64,000 nt of DNA from an uncultured Prevotellaceae bacterium (GTDB taxonomy: Bacteria; Bacteroidota; Bacteroidia; Bacteroidales; Muribaculaceae). The stretch lies in NCBI GenBank assembly GCA_947169265.1, contig CAMVPC010000004.1, positions 1 to 64,000 on the forward strand, given 5' to 3'. The notes beneath the pieces are model-generated. The model did no database searches. It was not told the DNA's origin and saw only the letters and a program-made list of their open reading frames with translations. The position numbers and the translations under genes were made by a program. Shown here in pieces: positions 7,179-15,797 of the stretch (the first letter of the stretch is position 1; each line of letters begins with the position of its first letter).

Positions 7179-7425
7179 ATTTGAGTCCTTGCCTAACTTT
7201 ATATGAAAGTTCCCTTCTTGCTTTATCAGTGGCTTCACTCGCTTTGTAAGCATAAATTCCAAAGCCAATACCTAAAAGCAGTAAGATTACAAGTATAATG
7301 ATGTATTTAGTTCTCTTTCGCTTCTTGTCTGACGTAGCTTTTTGTATGGGCTTACCGCAGTGAGGACAAGTCCAAGCGTCAGAACTAATTGAATTTCCGC
7401 ATTCTTTGCATTTAATCAGTGCCAT
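7177..7425 (-). CDS. Small zinc-ribbon membrane protein
   Basis: An 82-residue protein with an N-terminal zinc ribbon (CKEC at about 6-9 and CPHC at about 20-23), a basic linker DKKRKRTK, one membrane helix at about 41-60 (YIIILVILLLLGIGFGIY) and a short charged tail. The start is the ATG at 7423-7425 (MALIKCKECG). A longer frame to 7458 is rejected because the promoter box TACCTTTG at 7445-7452 lies inside it. Zinc-ribbon plus single-helix proteins of this kind are common and usually of unknown role. It stands alone between accessory remnants. Confidence 0.8.
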   Translation of the reverse strand: MALIKCKECGNSISSDAWTCPHCGKPIQKATSDKKRKRTKYIIILVILLLLGIGFGIYAYKASEATDKARRELSYKVRQGLK

Positions 7426-7444
7426 AATTATAGTATTTAGGTTG

Positions 7445-7452
7445 CAAAGGTA
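7445..7452 (-). promoter_or_regulatory. -7 box of the zinc-ribbon gene
   Basis: The minus strand reads TACCTTTG 20 bases upstream of the ATG at 7425. It decides between the two possible starts. Confidence 0.65.
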
Positions 7453-7535
7453 ATGCAATTTTCTTAAACAAAAGCACTCTATTGGCGTAACCTTAATAAA
7501 AAAGTTTTTTCTATTCTTGATAAAACATTGTTATA

Positions 7536-7997
7536 ATGGCAGATTATACTGTTTCATATAATATTAAGACAAATACCTTTAACACGATACAACAGCTTAC
7601 AGAGCTGGCTCGTGTCGCTGGTAAGATGCACAATGCGGCAAATCAAATTAATAAAGTCACGTTAGCAATTGAACAACTGAATAAAGCATGTGCAGGTTCT
7701 GGAAAGGGAATTGCTATTTTCTTGTCTATTTGCCCCACTTGCGCCTTATCCTCCAAATTCTATCAAAAATTTTTCTGTGAAAAAGTGCGATTATTTATGC
7801 CGAGTGGGCGAGTGGCTTCGGCGTTTACGCCAATGTTACGGAAAATCTTCTGGTTATCGGCCGAAACGGGCTTCGACGACATTGACGACATATTCGCCGA
7901 GTTCCTCAAGCTCATTGACCATGTCGACATAGAGTGTGCCGAGCGAATAGTCATATTCGTTATCGTTCACCTTACTCACGTTTTCGCCGGTGAGTAG
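7536..7997 (+). pseudogene. Probable truncated phage-like gene (N-terminal part only)
   Basis: The frame opens at an ATG with MADYTVSYNIKTNTFNTIQQ, followed by a helical stretch to about residue 52 (NQINKVTLAIEQLNKA). That resembles the start of phage tail or tape-measure-like proteins. From about 7715 the frame loses protein character, and from 7854 it runs antisense over the end of the Na/Pi cotransporter gene. I take it as a gene front cut off by recombination at about 7700-7750, with the remaining 80-odd codons being accidental read-through. The family guess is weak. A genuine short gene with a degenerate tail cannot be excluded. Confidence 0.4.
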
Positions 7998-9539
7998 CTC
8001 TTGCTGCCGGTTGATTTCGTTCTCAAGGCGATAGCTGTCGCGGATGTCGTGCTCGGTGCGATAGCCTTGCATCACAATGTTCATTTGGGCAAGAGCCTGA
8101 CCGCATAGGTCCATCATCGCCTGCAGTTGCGTGGTTTGGTGTGGGGTGAAAGTCCTGGCGGCTTGTTGCTTACGGTCGAGCGTGCGAGCCAGTTTCGAGC
8201 ATGCGTCACCAATGGATTCCAGTTCGCTGATTTCGCGTATCATCTGACGAATCTTTTGCTTCGTCTCGTCGCTCAGGTGGCCGTCGCTCACCTGGGCGAG
8301 GAACCGGGCTATTTCAATCTCAATGCGGTCGGTCGTGTCCTCTTCGTGCTCTATTTTGCTCAGTAGCGCTGAGAATTCTTTCTCGTCGGTTATGGTGAAT
8401 AGCTCGCGAACCATGCCGAACATTCGCTCGACACGCATGGCAAAGGCTGTGGTCTCTTTTTGGGCCTGAAGGACGGCGATTTCGGGCGTTTGAACCAAAT
8501 TCGATTGGATGTATTCCAGGCGGAATTCTTCTTGGGCGTCGCCTTTGCCGGGCAATATCCAGCACACCACGCGTTTCATTTGAGGCACAAAACCAAGGAG
8601 AATGGCGGTGTTGATGACGTTGAAGCACGTGTGGAACATGGCCAGCACCACAGGCAAGCGCTCGGTTTGGCCGCCTGCGGCCGGGTCATATCCCACCAGG
8701 TGGCACACCATATTGACAAACGGGTAGAACACAATGAGTACCCACATCACACCGAAGACGTTGAAAAGCAAGTGGGCCATTGCCGCACGGCGCGCTTGCG
8801 TGTTGGAGCCAAGCGCGACGAGGTTGGCGGTGGCTGTTGTGCCGATGTTCTCGCCCATCACCAGCGCTATGCCCAAGTAGATGGGTAACACCCCCGTGGA
8901 ACATAGCAGGATGGTGATGGCCATGACCGCCGCCGATGATTGCACGATGCAGGTGATGAGCGTGCCTATGGCTAGGAAGGCCACGATGGTGAGGTGGCTC
9001 GAGTTGTCAAACGAGGCAAAGAACGAAATTACGGCCTCGTTGTGCTCCAAGTCCATCGCCTTGCCCGTGGTGTTGAGCATTACCAGCGACAGGAACATGA
9101 AGGCGGTGCCAAACAGGAAGTCGCCCACATAGCGGTGGCGTTTCTTGTAAATCAGCACCATACCTATTATGAACGACGGATAGACCATGTTGGTCAGGTC
9201 CACGTTATAACCCAGCGACATAATCCATGCCGTGAGCGTTGTGCCTATGTTGGCGCCCATGATGACCGAGATGGCCTGGGTGAGTGTGAGCAATCCCGCC
9301 GACACAAAAGAGACGGTCATTACCGTGGTGGCCGATGATGACTGCACGGCACAGGTGACGAGCATTCCGGTCAGCATGCCGGTCAAGCGGTTGGTCGTCA
9401 TTCGGGCCAGAATGTGTCGCAATTGTGGTCCCGCCATCTTTTGCAGCGCCTCACTCATCATGCGCATGCCGTAGATCAATAGGCCCAGAGCCCCGAGCAG
9501 TTGTAGCGCAATCATTACATAGTTTTGGTTTGTTTCCAT
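7854..9539 (-). CDS. Na/Pi cotransporter family protein (NptA/PhoU fusion)
   Basis: Inner-membrane sodium-dependent phosphate transporter. The 561-residue product has two inverted Na/Pi-cotransporter repeats, marked by QSSSATT at 66-72 with MGANIGTT nearby, and by VQSSAAVM with MGENIGTTATA in the second half, embedded in about eight to nine hydrophobic helices (residues 1-310). The last 200 residues form a PhoU-like helical domain (acidic and Arg-rich, ending VVNVVEARFGR) thought to regulate uptake. Length and order match the family. Its stop marks the boundary between the accessory region and the core region to the right. The promoter box is at 9559-9566. Confidence 0.92.
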   Translation of the reverse strand: METNQNYVMIALQLLGALGLLIYGMRMMSEALQKMAGPQLRHILARMTTNRLTGMLTGMLVTCAVQSSSATTVMTVSFVSAGLLTLTQAISVIMGANIGTTLTAWIMSLGYNVDLTNMVYPSFIIGMVLIYKKRHRYVGDFLFGTAFMFLSLVMLNTTGKAMDLEHNEAVISFFASFDNSSHLTIVAFLAIGTLITCIVQSSAAVMAITILLCSTGVLPIYLGIALVMGENIGTTATANLVALGSNTQARRAAMAHLLFNVFGVMWVLIVFYPFVNMVCHLVGYDPAAGGQTERLPVVLAMFHTCFNVINTAILLGFVPQMKRVVCWILPGKGDAQEEFRLEYIQSNLVQTPEIAVLQAQKETTAFAMRVERMFGMVRELFTITDEKEFSALLSKIEHEEDTTDRIEIEIARFLAQVSDGHLSDETKQKIRQMIREISELESIGDACSKLARTLDRKQQAARTFTPHQTTQLQAMMDLCGQALAQMNIVMQGYRTEHDIRDSYRLENEINRQQELLTGENVSKVNDNEYDYSLGTLYVDMVNELEELGEYVVNVVEARFGR

Positions 9540-9558
9540 TTCTCGTCGATTTTTGCCG

Positions 9559-9566
9559 CAAAGTTA
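9559..9566 (-). promoter_or_regulatory. -7 box of the Na/Pi cotransporter gene
   Basis: The minus strand reads TAACTTTG, 20 bases upstream of the ATG at 9539. No clear -33 element is seen. Confidence 0.55.
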
Positions 9567-9730
9567 TCGTCTATCCACGTGACTGCCATGAAAATCGTGT
9601 TACGATATGATTACAATTTGTAACGGCGCAATCTGTGCCCCGATTTTCATGTGTCAACCTAAATTGATATGGTGACTACATGATAGTGATAGCCGCCCGA
9701 AGGGTGACCTCTGAGTAACCCCAATGAAAA

Positions 9731-9771
9731 AGGGCGCTCGAGCGAAACGAGGATCTACTCGAGGACGCCCT
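9731..9771. repeat. GC-rich hairpin of unknown role between divergent genes
   Basis: AGGGCGCTCGAG (9731-9742) can pair with CTCGAGGACGCCCT (9758-9771), leaving two unpaired bases and a 15-base loop. On the minus strand the stem is followed by TTTTTC, and on the plus strand by CGTGCGTTTT, so it looks like a terminator in both directions, although no known gene ends here. Confidence 0.5.
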
Positions 9772-9883
9772 CGTGCGTTTTATCTTTGACACCGAAGTTA
9801 CGGCTACTTTGCTTTTCGAGCACTTTTCGATAAGCGATGATAAATATTTCTTGCGGAGTTTTAGATTTTTGATGATTTTTTTG

Positions 9884-9891
9884 TAATTTTG
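9884..9891 (+). promoter_or_regulatory. -7 box of the serine palmitoyltransferase gene
   Basis: TAATTTTG matches TAnnTTTG, with the gene start 73 bases downstream. A second box, TATCTTTG at 9781-9788, could be an additional upstream promoter. Confidence 0.55.
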
Positions 9892-9963
9892 CAGCCTGCA
9901 TTGCACTAAAAAGGGAAAAGTGTAAGTGCGGGAAAAGAAATATTAGACGTTAATGTAAAGTAT

Positions 9964-11151
9964 ATGAAGCCATTACAAGAAAAATTGTCGCGCTATCAAG
10001 AGCCTCAAAAGGCGAAAGCCGCTGGTATATACCCCTATTTTAGGGCCATCTCGAGTGAACAAGACACCGAGGTGCTCATCAATGGGAAAAAAGTGCTGAT
10101 GTTCGGCTCGAATTGCTATTCGGGCCTTGTAAACGATCCGCGCCTTAAAGAAGCCGCCATTGAGGCCACCAAAAAGTATGGTACCGGTTGCGCGGGTTCG
10201 CCTTTCCTTAATGGTACGCTCGATATCCACAAGGACCTGGAACGTAAGCTCGCCGCTTACGAGGGCAAGGAAGATGCAATGATTTATTCCACGGGATTTG
10301 AGGTGAACCTGGGCGTAGTGAGTGCGCTCACCGGTCGCGAGGACTACATCCTGTGGGACGAGCAAGACCACGCCTCAATTATCGAGGGCCGTCGGCTCTC
10401 GTTCTCCAATTCGCTCAAGTACAAGCATAACGACATGGCGTCGCTTGAGCAACAACTTAAGCGTTGCGACCCCGATAAGGTGAAACTCATTGTCACCGAT
10501 GGTGTGTTCTCGATGGAAGGCGACGTGTGTAAATTGCCCGACATCGTTGACTTGGCCCATAAGTATAACGCCAGCATTATGGTCGACGAGGCTCATGGCA
10601 TTGGCGTCTTCGGCGAAGGCGGGCGCGGCGTGTGCCACCATTTCGGGCTTGCCGACGAGGTGGACTTGATTATGGGTACGTTCAGCAAATCGTTCGCTTC
10701 GCTGGGCGGCTTCCTGGCCACCGACAGCATCATCACCAACTTCCTGCGACACCACTCGCGCAGCTACATCTTCACGGCAAGCATCACGCCGGCATCGACG
10801 GCGGCCGTGAGCGTGGCGCTCGATATCATGCTCAACGAGCCCGAGCGTCAGGCCCACTTGTGGGAAATCACCAATTATGCGCTTGAGGGATTCCGTGCAA
10901 TGGGATGCGAAATCGGTGCCACCGAAACCCCCATCATTCCACTCTTTATTCGCGACAACAACAAGACGTTTGCCATTACCCGCGACTTGTTGCTCGAGGG
11001 TATCTTCGTCAATCCTGTTGTCTCGCCCGCGGTGGCGCCCACCGACACGCTCATCCGTTTCAGCCTCATGGCCACCCACACGCGTGAGCAAGTCACTGTG
11101 GCTCTCGAGAAGATAGGCAAGGTGTTCCGTTCCTACGGCCTTATTCCCTAA
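9964..11151 (+). CDS. spt: Serine palmitoyltransferase (alpha-oxoamine synthase)
   Basis: PLP-dependent enzyme joining serine and a fatty acyl-CoA to 3-ketosphinganine, the first step of sphingolipid synthesis in Bacteroidales. The 395-residue product has the alpha-oxoamine synthase fold: GSNCYSGL at 48-55, GTGCAGSPFLNGT at about 73-85, the cofactor-binding VDEAHGIG at 207-214 and the lysine that binds PLP in GTFSKSFASLGG (Lys242). The length agrees with bacterial SPT. Close relatives (8-amino-7-oxononanoate synthase, 2-amino-3-ketobutyrate ligase) are the alternatives, but the N-terminal RAISSEQDTEV style and the organism favour SPT. It is transcribed alone, ending in the palindromic terminator at 11179-11224. 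Confidence 0.9.
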   Translation: MKPLQEKLSRYQEPQKAKAAGIYPYFRAISSEQDTEVLINGKKVLMFGSNCYSGLVNDPRLKEAAIEATKKYGTGCAGSPFLNGTLDIHKDLERKLAAYEGKEDAMIYSTGFEVNLGVVSALTGREDYILWDEQDHASIIEGRRLSFSNSLKYKHNDMASLEQQLKRCDPDKVKLIVTDGVFSMEGDVCKLPDIVDLAHKYNASIMVDEAHGIGVFGEGGRGVCHHFGLADEVDLIMGTFSKSFASLGGFLATDSIITNFLRHHSRSYIFTASITPASTAAVSVALDIMLNEPERQAHLWEITNYALEGFRAMGCEIGATETPIIPLFIRDNNKTFAITRDLLLEGIFVNPVVSPAVAPTDTLIRFSLMATHTREQVTVALEKIGKVFRSYGLIP

Positions 11152-11178
11152 CGAGCTCAAAAAAGATAGTCGAAAAAC

Positions 11179-11224
11179 TATATACCCAAAAAGCCCCTCA
11201 CGTGAGGGGCTTTTTGGGTATATA
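11179..11224. terminator. 46-base perfect palindrome, bidirectional terminator
   Basis: The two halves are exact reverse complements around 11201/11202. They contain CCCAAAAAGCCCCTCAC and its mirror, flanked by TATATA/TATATA. The 23-base stem has A-runs on the left arm and T-runs on the right, so it can terminate both the plus-strand spt transcript and the minus-strand C10 protease transcript that converge here. Confidence 0.9.
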
Positions 11225-11236
11225 TCGTCTTGGCGG

Positions 11237-14200
11237 TTAGAAGACCACTTTCTTGCCGTCGACGATATAGATGCCTTTGCCGGGTCTTGTCACGCGTTGT
11301 CCGTTAAGGTTGTAGTAAACGCTTGGGGCGCAGGCCGGTTGTTCATCAATAATGTCGTTGATGCCCGAATGGGTGTCGGTGCTGAGGCTGATCGACAACT
11401 TCGAAGCCGGGGTTGGAGTGCCTATCGGCATGAAATAAGCGCGGAAGGGACTTACCGATTGGGCGCCGGGCACAAAGGCAGCGCCTTCGCTATCAAGTAC
11501 ATATATGTTTTCACTACTGCTCAGTCCTGTAAATGTGCCCACCATCTTGTAGTCGCGTCCGGTAATAATTGCCTTGGCTGTAGCCACTTCAACCTCATCG
11601 GCGCTGAATGTGATGGGGGCGTTTGTGAGCGACTTGCCGCTGCTTGTATTTGCCGGGACGCCCAGCAGATAGGGGTGGCACGGCATCAGTGACGACTCGG
11701 GAAGCCCATATTCCATGGTGTTGTCGTTTTCATATTGGTAGGTGGCAAGCATGATGTCGCCCTTGTTGTGGTCGGTGTACCACTTGAGTGGCGTGGCAAC
11801 GCCATCGATGGTCGCCTGGCAGGATGTGGCGGCGAATGGCAACACGATGGTGCTCCATCCTTTCATGCCTTTCAGGTCAAAAGTGGCCTCGGCGGTGCGG
11901 GTGTAACTGATGTGATGGGCATTGAAATTGATGGGGCAATAGAACGGGAGACCGTCGGTGAGCTTGATGTTTTCGGCCTGCTTGCCTTTGATGATGTTGT
12001 CGCCGGTGAGTTTGCTGTAACTCTCGGTGATAATTATCATGTTAGGGTTGGCCGAGGTGTTGAGGCTTGTCACAGGGGCTGAATTCGTGAGCTTCACAGC
12101 GCACACCGTGGCGTCGGGTTGTAACGTGGACGTCAGGCGATGGTCGGTGGCATTGCCCTGCGCGTCGTAGGCCGTATAATAAGATGCTACAGAATAATGC
12201 GTGGTCCCGTGATCTTGCTCAATCTCCTGTTCTCCTTTCATGTACATGGTGTAAAAACTGTACTCAAGCGCGCCTATCAGCTCGGGTGACTCGCGATGCA
12301 GGACCACAGTTGTGTGTGGCGGAATGGTCTCTTTCTTTTGGGATGTCTCAGTGTCGCTGTTTTCTCCAATCCATTTGATGCAGTTCACATAAATGTCACC
12401 TTCGTAGGTCTTGTCGCTGTTGTTGGTTACCGTAACATCGAGTTTTGCACGAGACGAGGGAATCTCGGTGCCCTCGGCATTGGTGACCTTGTGGGTGATG
12501 GTAAGGTCGCAATCGTCGGTCGCTTCGCTCTCGACAATGGTCACACTGCCATTATAGAGTTGGTCATTTGCGCTCACGTTGTATTTCAGCACACCGGCAG
12601 TCTTGGGAGTGTAAGACAGTTTGATGGTAGCTGTCTCGCCCGGCTTCACGTCACAACCAAGGGCGTTGAGCCATTCAGAGGAACCATCCTTGTCGTAGCT
12701 CAGTCCCAAGTTGCCGTGGTAGGCTCCGGTGCCTTCGTTGTGCACGGTGATTGTCACTTCGCAGGGCTTGTTCACAATGGGCGTGGCGGGAGTGAATTGG
12801 ATGTGTTTCAGTGTCAGTTTCGGGTCGTTCGACACCGAGACGGCAGTGAGCTCTCTTTTTGCGTGGTCGAGGTGTATCGTGACATAATGGTCCTCACTAC
12901 CTTCGTCAAGTTGCCATTCATCGGCTGTCTTCAGCTTGCTGGTGAAGTAGAGCTTGTAGTCTCCGTCGGTGAGGGCACGGTCGGTTTCGGGATTGAGATA
13001 GATGGGCTTGGAGTGGTCGTCAAAGCCGTCGTCGGGCTTAAAGTTCGAGGGATCCCATTTGAAATCTCTTGTCACGCTGCCGTCGTTTTTCACAAGTCTG
13101 CTCCCCAAGTCAAATTCTGCGGTGATGCTGTTGAAATTATAACTATTCATGACCGGGAACACGATGTATCCGTTTTCATAATAAGGGCTGCGGCTTTCGT
13201 TGCTTCTTTTGTTATATTCGCCCGACTCGTCGGCACAAAGTAATTGGTTCTTTAGCACCGTGAGTCTGGGGGTGTTCGACAGTCCTTCGTCGGGCCGCAC
13301 TCCGAAGAGCGCTATTTGGTCAAACGAGAACGAGTCACTACTTGTTTCGGCACCCTGCTCCTTCGGATCCATGAGCACCACTTTGTAATAGCCGTCGCTC
13401 ATGCCGCCCCAGCCCCAATTCACATGGAAAAAGTCTTCTTCGTCGTAACCATCGACCACAAAGGTGTGTCCGGCAGCGGTCGCGGTGCCGCTGAACAAAA
13501 CCGGGCGGTTGGCCTGCAGCTCGGCATAGAGCATATCAATCCATTCATCGTAGCTGTGCTGGCGGCGCCACTCTGTTTTGGCGCTCGCGTCATATCTAAA
13601 ATATTTTACCATAGCCTCCAGGGCGCTATGGACGGTTACTGCCGTCTCGGTAGCGTAGTTGGCTTGTGTGGCCGTTCCCAAGTATATGAAAAGGCGCGCC
13701 ACTTCGGTACCGTCTTCGCCAAAATTATAGGTTGGATAAATTTTGTCCCAGTTGAATGTGGTAGCCTCCAGAGCTTCCAGGGTAGGGTAGTTGGTCCCCT
13801 GTGAATTGTCGGGTGTGTAGCCCGGGATAGGCGTGCTGACCTGTTGGGGCCATTTGTGGTAGTACATCACTTGTGCCATGGCCGTGATGGTGCAACCCGT
13901 AGCGGCATGCTCCTTGCCTACTAAGGGGCAACGGTCGTTGTAAGGGGCGTCTTGGTTCCACTTACAATCGAGCATTGGTGCGATAGGTGTTTTGACGGCA
14001 AAGCGCCCCGGAGCGCGCTTCGTTCTGGCGACGTTACCATTCCCGGTGGCACTGGTGCTTGCGACGTAGCTCTCAAGCCATGCCCGCATGTTGGCGGGCA
14101 TCAGTTGCGCGTCAAAAGTGCCATGGTCGCAGTAACCGATGATTTCATCGGTCAAGTCGTTGCCGCCCACCAGCACAAAACCTTCATTGTTGCCCAGGTT

Positions 14201-14404
14201 GACGGCATAAACTGCAACCTGCGCATCGGCGTCAACGGCATCGGGTAGAGCAACTTTGATGGCGGTTGCCGGTGTGATGCTCTCTGCATTTCTTTGAGCG
14301 ACAAATCGTTCGGCGGCTTGACGCGCCCGTTCCCGAGAAATGGGCGATGCCACCATGACAAGACTTGTCAGGGCACACATCAATAACAAAATAATCTTTT
14401 TCAT
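11237..14404 (-). CDS. Secreted C10 family (streptopain-like) cysteine protease
   Basis: Exported cysteine protease of 1055 residues. A signal peptide (residues 1-20, MKKIILLLMC start) is followed by a propeptide-like region to about 140, then the C10 catalytic domain: nucleophile Cys171 in AATGCTITAMAQVM, histidine His313 in GHTFVVDGYD, and the HVNWGWGG segment at 327-334. The long remainder holds beta-rich Ig-like/CARDB-like repeats (about 520-760). The C-terminus ends in YYNLNGQRV...GKGIYIVDGKKVVF, resembling the last part of a T9SS type A tail. The start is the ATG at 14402-14404, not the in-frame TTG two codons upstream. Relatives include SpeB, interpain and Bacteroides BfpA-type proteases. 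The substrate is unknown. Confidence 0.92.
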   Translation of the reverse strand: MKKIILLLMCALTSLVMVASPISRERARQAAERFVAQRNAESITPATAIKVALPDAVDADAQVAVYAVNLGNNEGFVLVGGNDLTDEIIGYCDHGTFDAQLMPANMRAWLESYVASTSATGNGNVARTKRAPGRFAVKTPIAPMLDCKWNQDAPYNDRCPLVGKEHAATGCTITAMAQVMYYHKWPQQVSTPIPGYTPDNSQGTNYPTLEALEATTFNWDKIYPTYNFGEDGTEVARLFIYLGTATQANYATETAVTVHSALEAMVKYFRYDASAKTEWRRQHSYDEWIDMLYAELQANRPVLFSGTATAAGHTFVVDGYDEEDFFHVNWGWGGMSDGYYKVVLMDPKEQGAETSSDSFSFDQIALFGVRPDEGLSNTPRLTVLKNQLLCADESGEYNKRSNESRSPYYENGYIVFPVMNSYNFNSITAEFDLGSRLVKNDGSVTRDFKWDPSNFKPDDGFDDHSKPIYLNPETDRALTDGDYKLYFTSKLKTADEWQLDEGSEDHYVTIHLDHAKRELTAVSVSNDPKLTLKHIQFTPATPIVNKPCEVTITVHNEGTGAYHGNLGLSYDKDGSSEWLNALGCDVKPGETATIKLSYTPKTAGVLKYNVSANDQLYNGSVTIVESEATDDCDLTITHKVTNAEGTEIPSSRAKLDVTVTNNSDKTYEGDIYVNCIKWIGENSDTETSQKKETIPPHTTVVLHRESPELIGALEYSFYTMYMKGEQEIEQDHGTTHYSVASYYTAYDAQGNATDHRLTSTLQPDATVCAVKLTNSAPVTSLNTSANPNMIIITESYSKLTGDNIIKGKQAENIKLTDGLPFYCPINFNAHHISYTRTAEATFDLKGMKGWSTIVLPFAATSCQATIDGVATPLKWYTDHNKGDIMLATYQYENDNTMEYGLPESSLMPCHPYLLGVPANTSSGKSLTNAPITFSADEVEVATAKAIITGRDYKMVGTFTGLSSSENIYVLDSEGAAFVPGAQSVSPFRAYFMPIGTPTPASKLSISLSTDTHSGINDIIDEQPACAPSVYYNLNGQRVTRPGKGIYIVDGKKVVF

Positions 14405-14428
14405 AATCAATTAATTAACTTGAAAATG

Positions 14429-14459
14429 CAAATATAAACAATTTCCGGTAGGTTTGCAA
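14429..14459 (-). promoter_or_regulatory. Promoter of the C10 protease gene
   Basis: Minus strand: TTG (14459-14457) in a TTTGC context, a 20-base spacer, then TATATTTG (14436-14429), 25 bases upstream of the ATG at 14404. Confidence 0.75.
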
Positions 14460-14531
14460 AAAAATCAAGATGTGTTTTCCCTGTGGCGCTCTTGGTAGGG
14501 GTTAATATTGTTTAAAAGTGGAATGGAGCGG

Positions 14532-14561
14532 TTGGGAATTACGGGAAAAAGCGTAAATTTG
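14532..14561 (+). promoter_or_regulatory. Promoter of the dxr-rseP-rlmI operon
   Basis: TTG at 14532-14534, a 19-base spacer and TAAATTTG at 14554-14561: a textbook Bacteroidetes promoter, 38 bases before the GTG start of dxr. Confidence 0.8.
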
Positions 14562-14598
14562 CATTTTCTTATTAATAATGTGAAAATTTTCTTCTTTT

Positions 14599-15756
14599 GT
14601 GGAAACAAAACGTAACATAGCGATACTGGGCAGTACCGGGTCGATTGGGCGGCAGACGCTCGACATCATCGCCGAGTATACGCACTTGTTCCACGCCTCG
14701 CTACTCACGGCCCACAGTAGTGCCGAACTGCTCATTGAGCAAGCCCTGCGATTCAAGCCACAGCGTGTGGTGATAGCCAACGAGCAACGCTACGACATGG
14801 TGAAGGAAGCCCTTGCCGGTACCGGCATTGAGGTGCTTGCAGGCCATGAGGCCATCGCCCAAGCTGTCGTTGACCACGATATCGACACTGTCGTGACCGC
14901 CATGGTGGGGTATAGCGGCCTGGCGCCCACGATTGCCGCCATCAAAGCCGGCAAGAAGATTGCGCTGGCCAATAAGGAGACGCTGGTGGTGGCGGGAGAA
15001 CTTATTACAGGCCTGCTCGCTTCGTCGTCATCGGTCGTCTATCCTGTCGACTCGGAGCACGGCGCCTTTTACCAGTGTCTTGTGGGCGAGGACCGGAACA
15101 ATGTGTCGAAACTGATTCTCACGGCCTCGGGCGGCCCCTTCCGCACCACACCTCTCAACCGGCTGGCCACAGTAAAGGCTGCCGACGCGCTTCGTCACCC
15201 CAACTGGGACATGGGCGCGAAAATCACCATCGACTCGGCTACGATGATGAACAAAGGTTTCGAGATGATTGAGGCCAAGTGGCTCTTTGGGGTGTCACAC
15301 GACCACATCGAGATTGTGGTGCACCCGCAATCAATCGTCCACTCGATGGTCGAGTTTGTTGACGGCTCGGTGAAAGCGCAACTGGGATTGCCCGATATGC
15401 ACTTGCCCATACGTTATGCGCTGGGCTTGCCGGCCCGCTTGGCCACCGACAACTATCACATGAGTGTCGCCGACTATGCCACGCTCACCTTCGAGCGTCC
15501 CGATTTCGACAAGTTCCCTCTGCTGGGCATCGCCTACGAGGCTGCCGCCCGTGGCGGAAATGCGGCATGCATCGTCAATGCCGCTAACGAAGTCGCTGTG
15601 GCCGCCTTCCTGCGCGACGACATCGGTTTCCTCGATATCGCGCGTGTGGTGGAAAATACGCTTGCCCGCGTGCCGTTTATCGATAGTCCATGCTACGACG
15701 ACTATGTGAATACCAACGAGGAGGCTCGCCGCGTGGCCGAAACCTTTATTAATTAA
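14599..15756 (+). CDS. dxr: 1-deoxy-D-xylulose 5-phosphate reductoisomerase
   Basis: Second enzyme of the MEP isoprenoid pathway: converts DXP to 2-C-methyl-D-erythritol 4-phosphate with NADPH. The 385-residue product has the N-terminal Rossmann motif ILGSTGSIG (9-17), LANKETLVVAG around 128-138, the metal/substrate segment DSEHGAFYQCL around 153-163 and the signature MMNKGFEMIEAKWLF around 217-231. The length is normal. Translation must start at GTG 14599: the in-frame TGA at 14581-14583 lies just upstream, no ATG precedes the conserved motif, and the promoter is at 14532-14561. It is followed 41 bases later by rseP, the usual Bacteroidetes neighbour. Confidence 0.96.
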   Translation: METKRNIAILGSTGSIGRQTLDIIAEYTHLFHASLLTAHSSAELLIEQALRFKPQRVVIANEQRYDMVKEALAGTGIEVLAGHEAIAQAVVDHDIDTVVTAMVGYSGLAPTIAAIKAGKKIALANKETLVVAGELITGLLASSSSVVYPVDSEHGAFYQCLVGEDRNNVSKLILTASGGPFRTTPLNRLATVKAADALRHPNWDMGAKITIDSATMMNKGFEMIEAKWLFGVSHDHIEIVVHPQSIVHSMVEFVDGSVKAQLGLPDMHLPIRYALGLPARLATDNYHMSVADYATLTFERPDFDKFPLLGIAYEAAARGGNAACIVNAANEVAVAAFLRDDIGFLDIARVVENTLARVPFIDSPCYDDYVNTNEEARRVAETFIN

Positions 15757-15797
15757 CATTCGTTCATTCCAACTAAACAAGATACTCTAATTCGCAA

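Larger units (their letters stand above)
9540..9963. other. 424-base divergent intergenic region
   Basis: Between the divergent Na/Pi transporter and serine palmitoyltransferase genes. It holds the transporter -7 box (minus strand TAACTTTG, 9559-9566), two plus-strand boxes (TATCTTTG 9781-9788, TAATTTTG 9884-9891), a GTTAC/GTAAC inverted repeat around 9599-9624 and a long hairpin at 9731-9771. No convincing gene: the minus-strand frame 9676-9906 has biased Ser/Arg/Lys composition and no start context. Confidence 0.6.

Noticed and set aside
9676-9906. Minus-strand frame of 76 codons in the spt upstream region
   Set aside because: Biased Ser/Arg/Lys composition, crosses the hairpin 9731-9771 and promoter boxes, no start context.
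12296-13243. Long antisense open frames over large genes (for example over the C10 protease and the amidase)
   Set aside because: They mirror the codon bias of GC-rich genes on the other strand and contain no recognisable domains or promoters.
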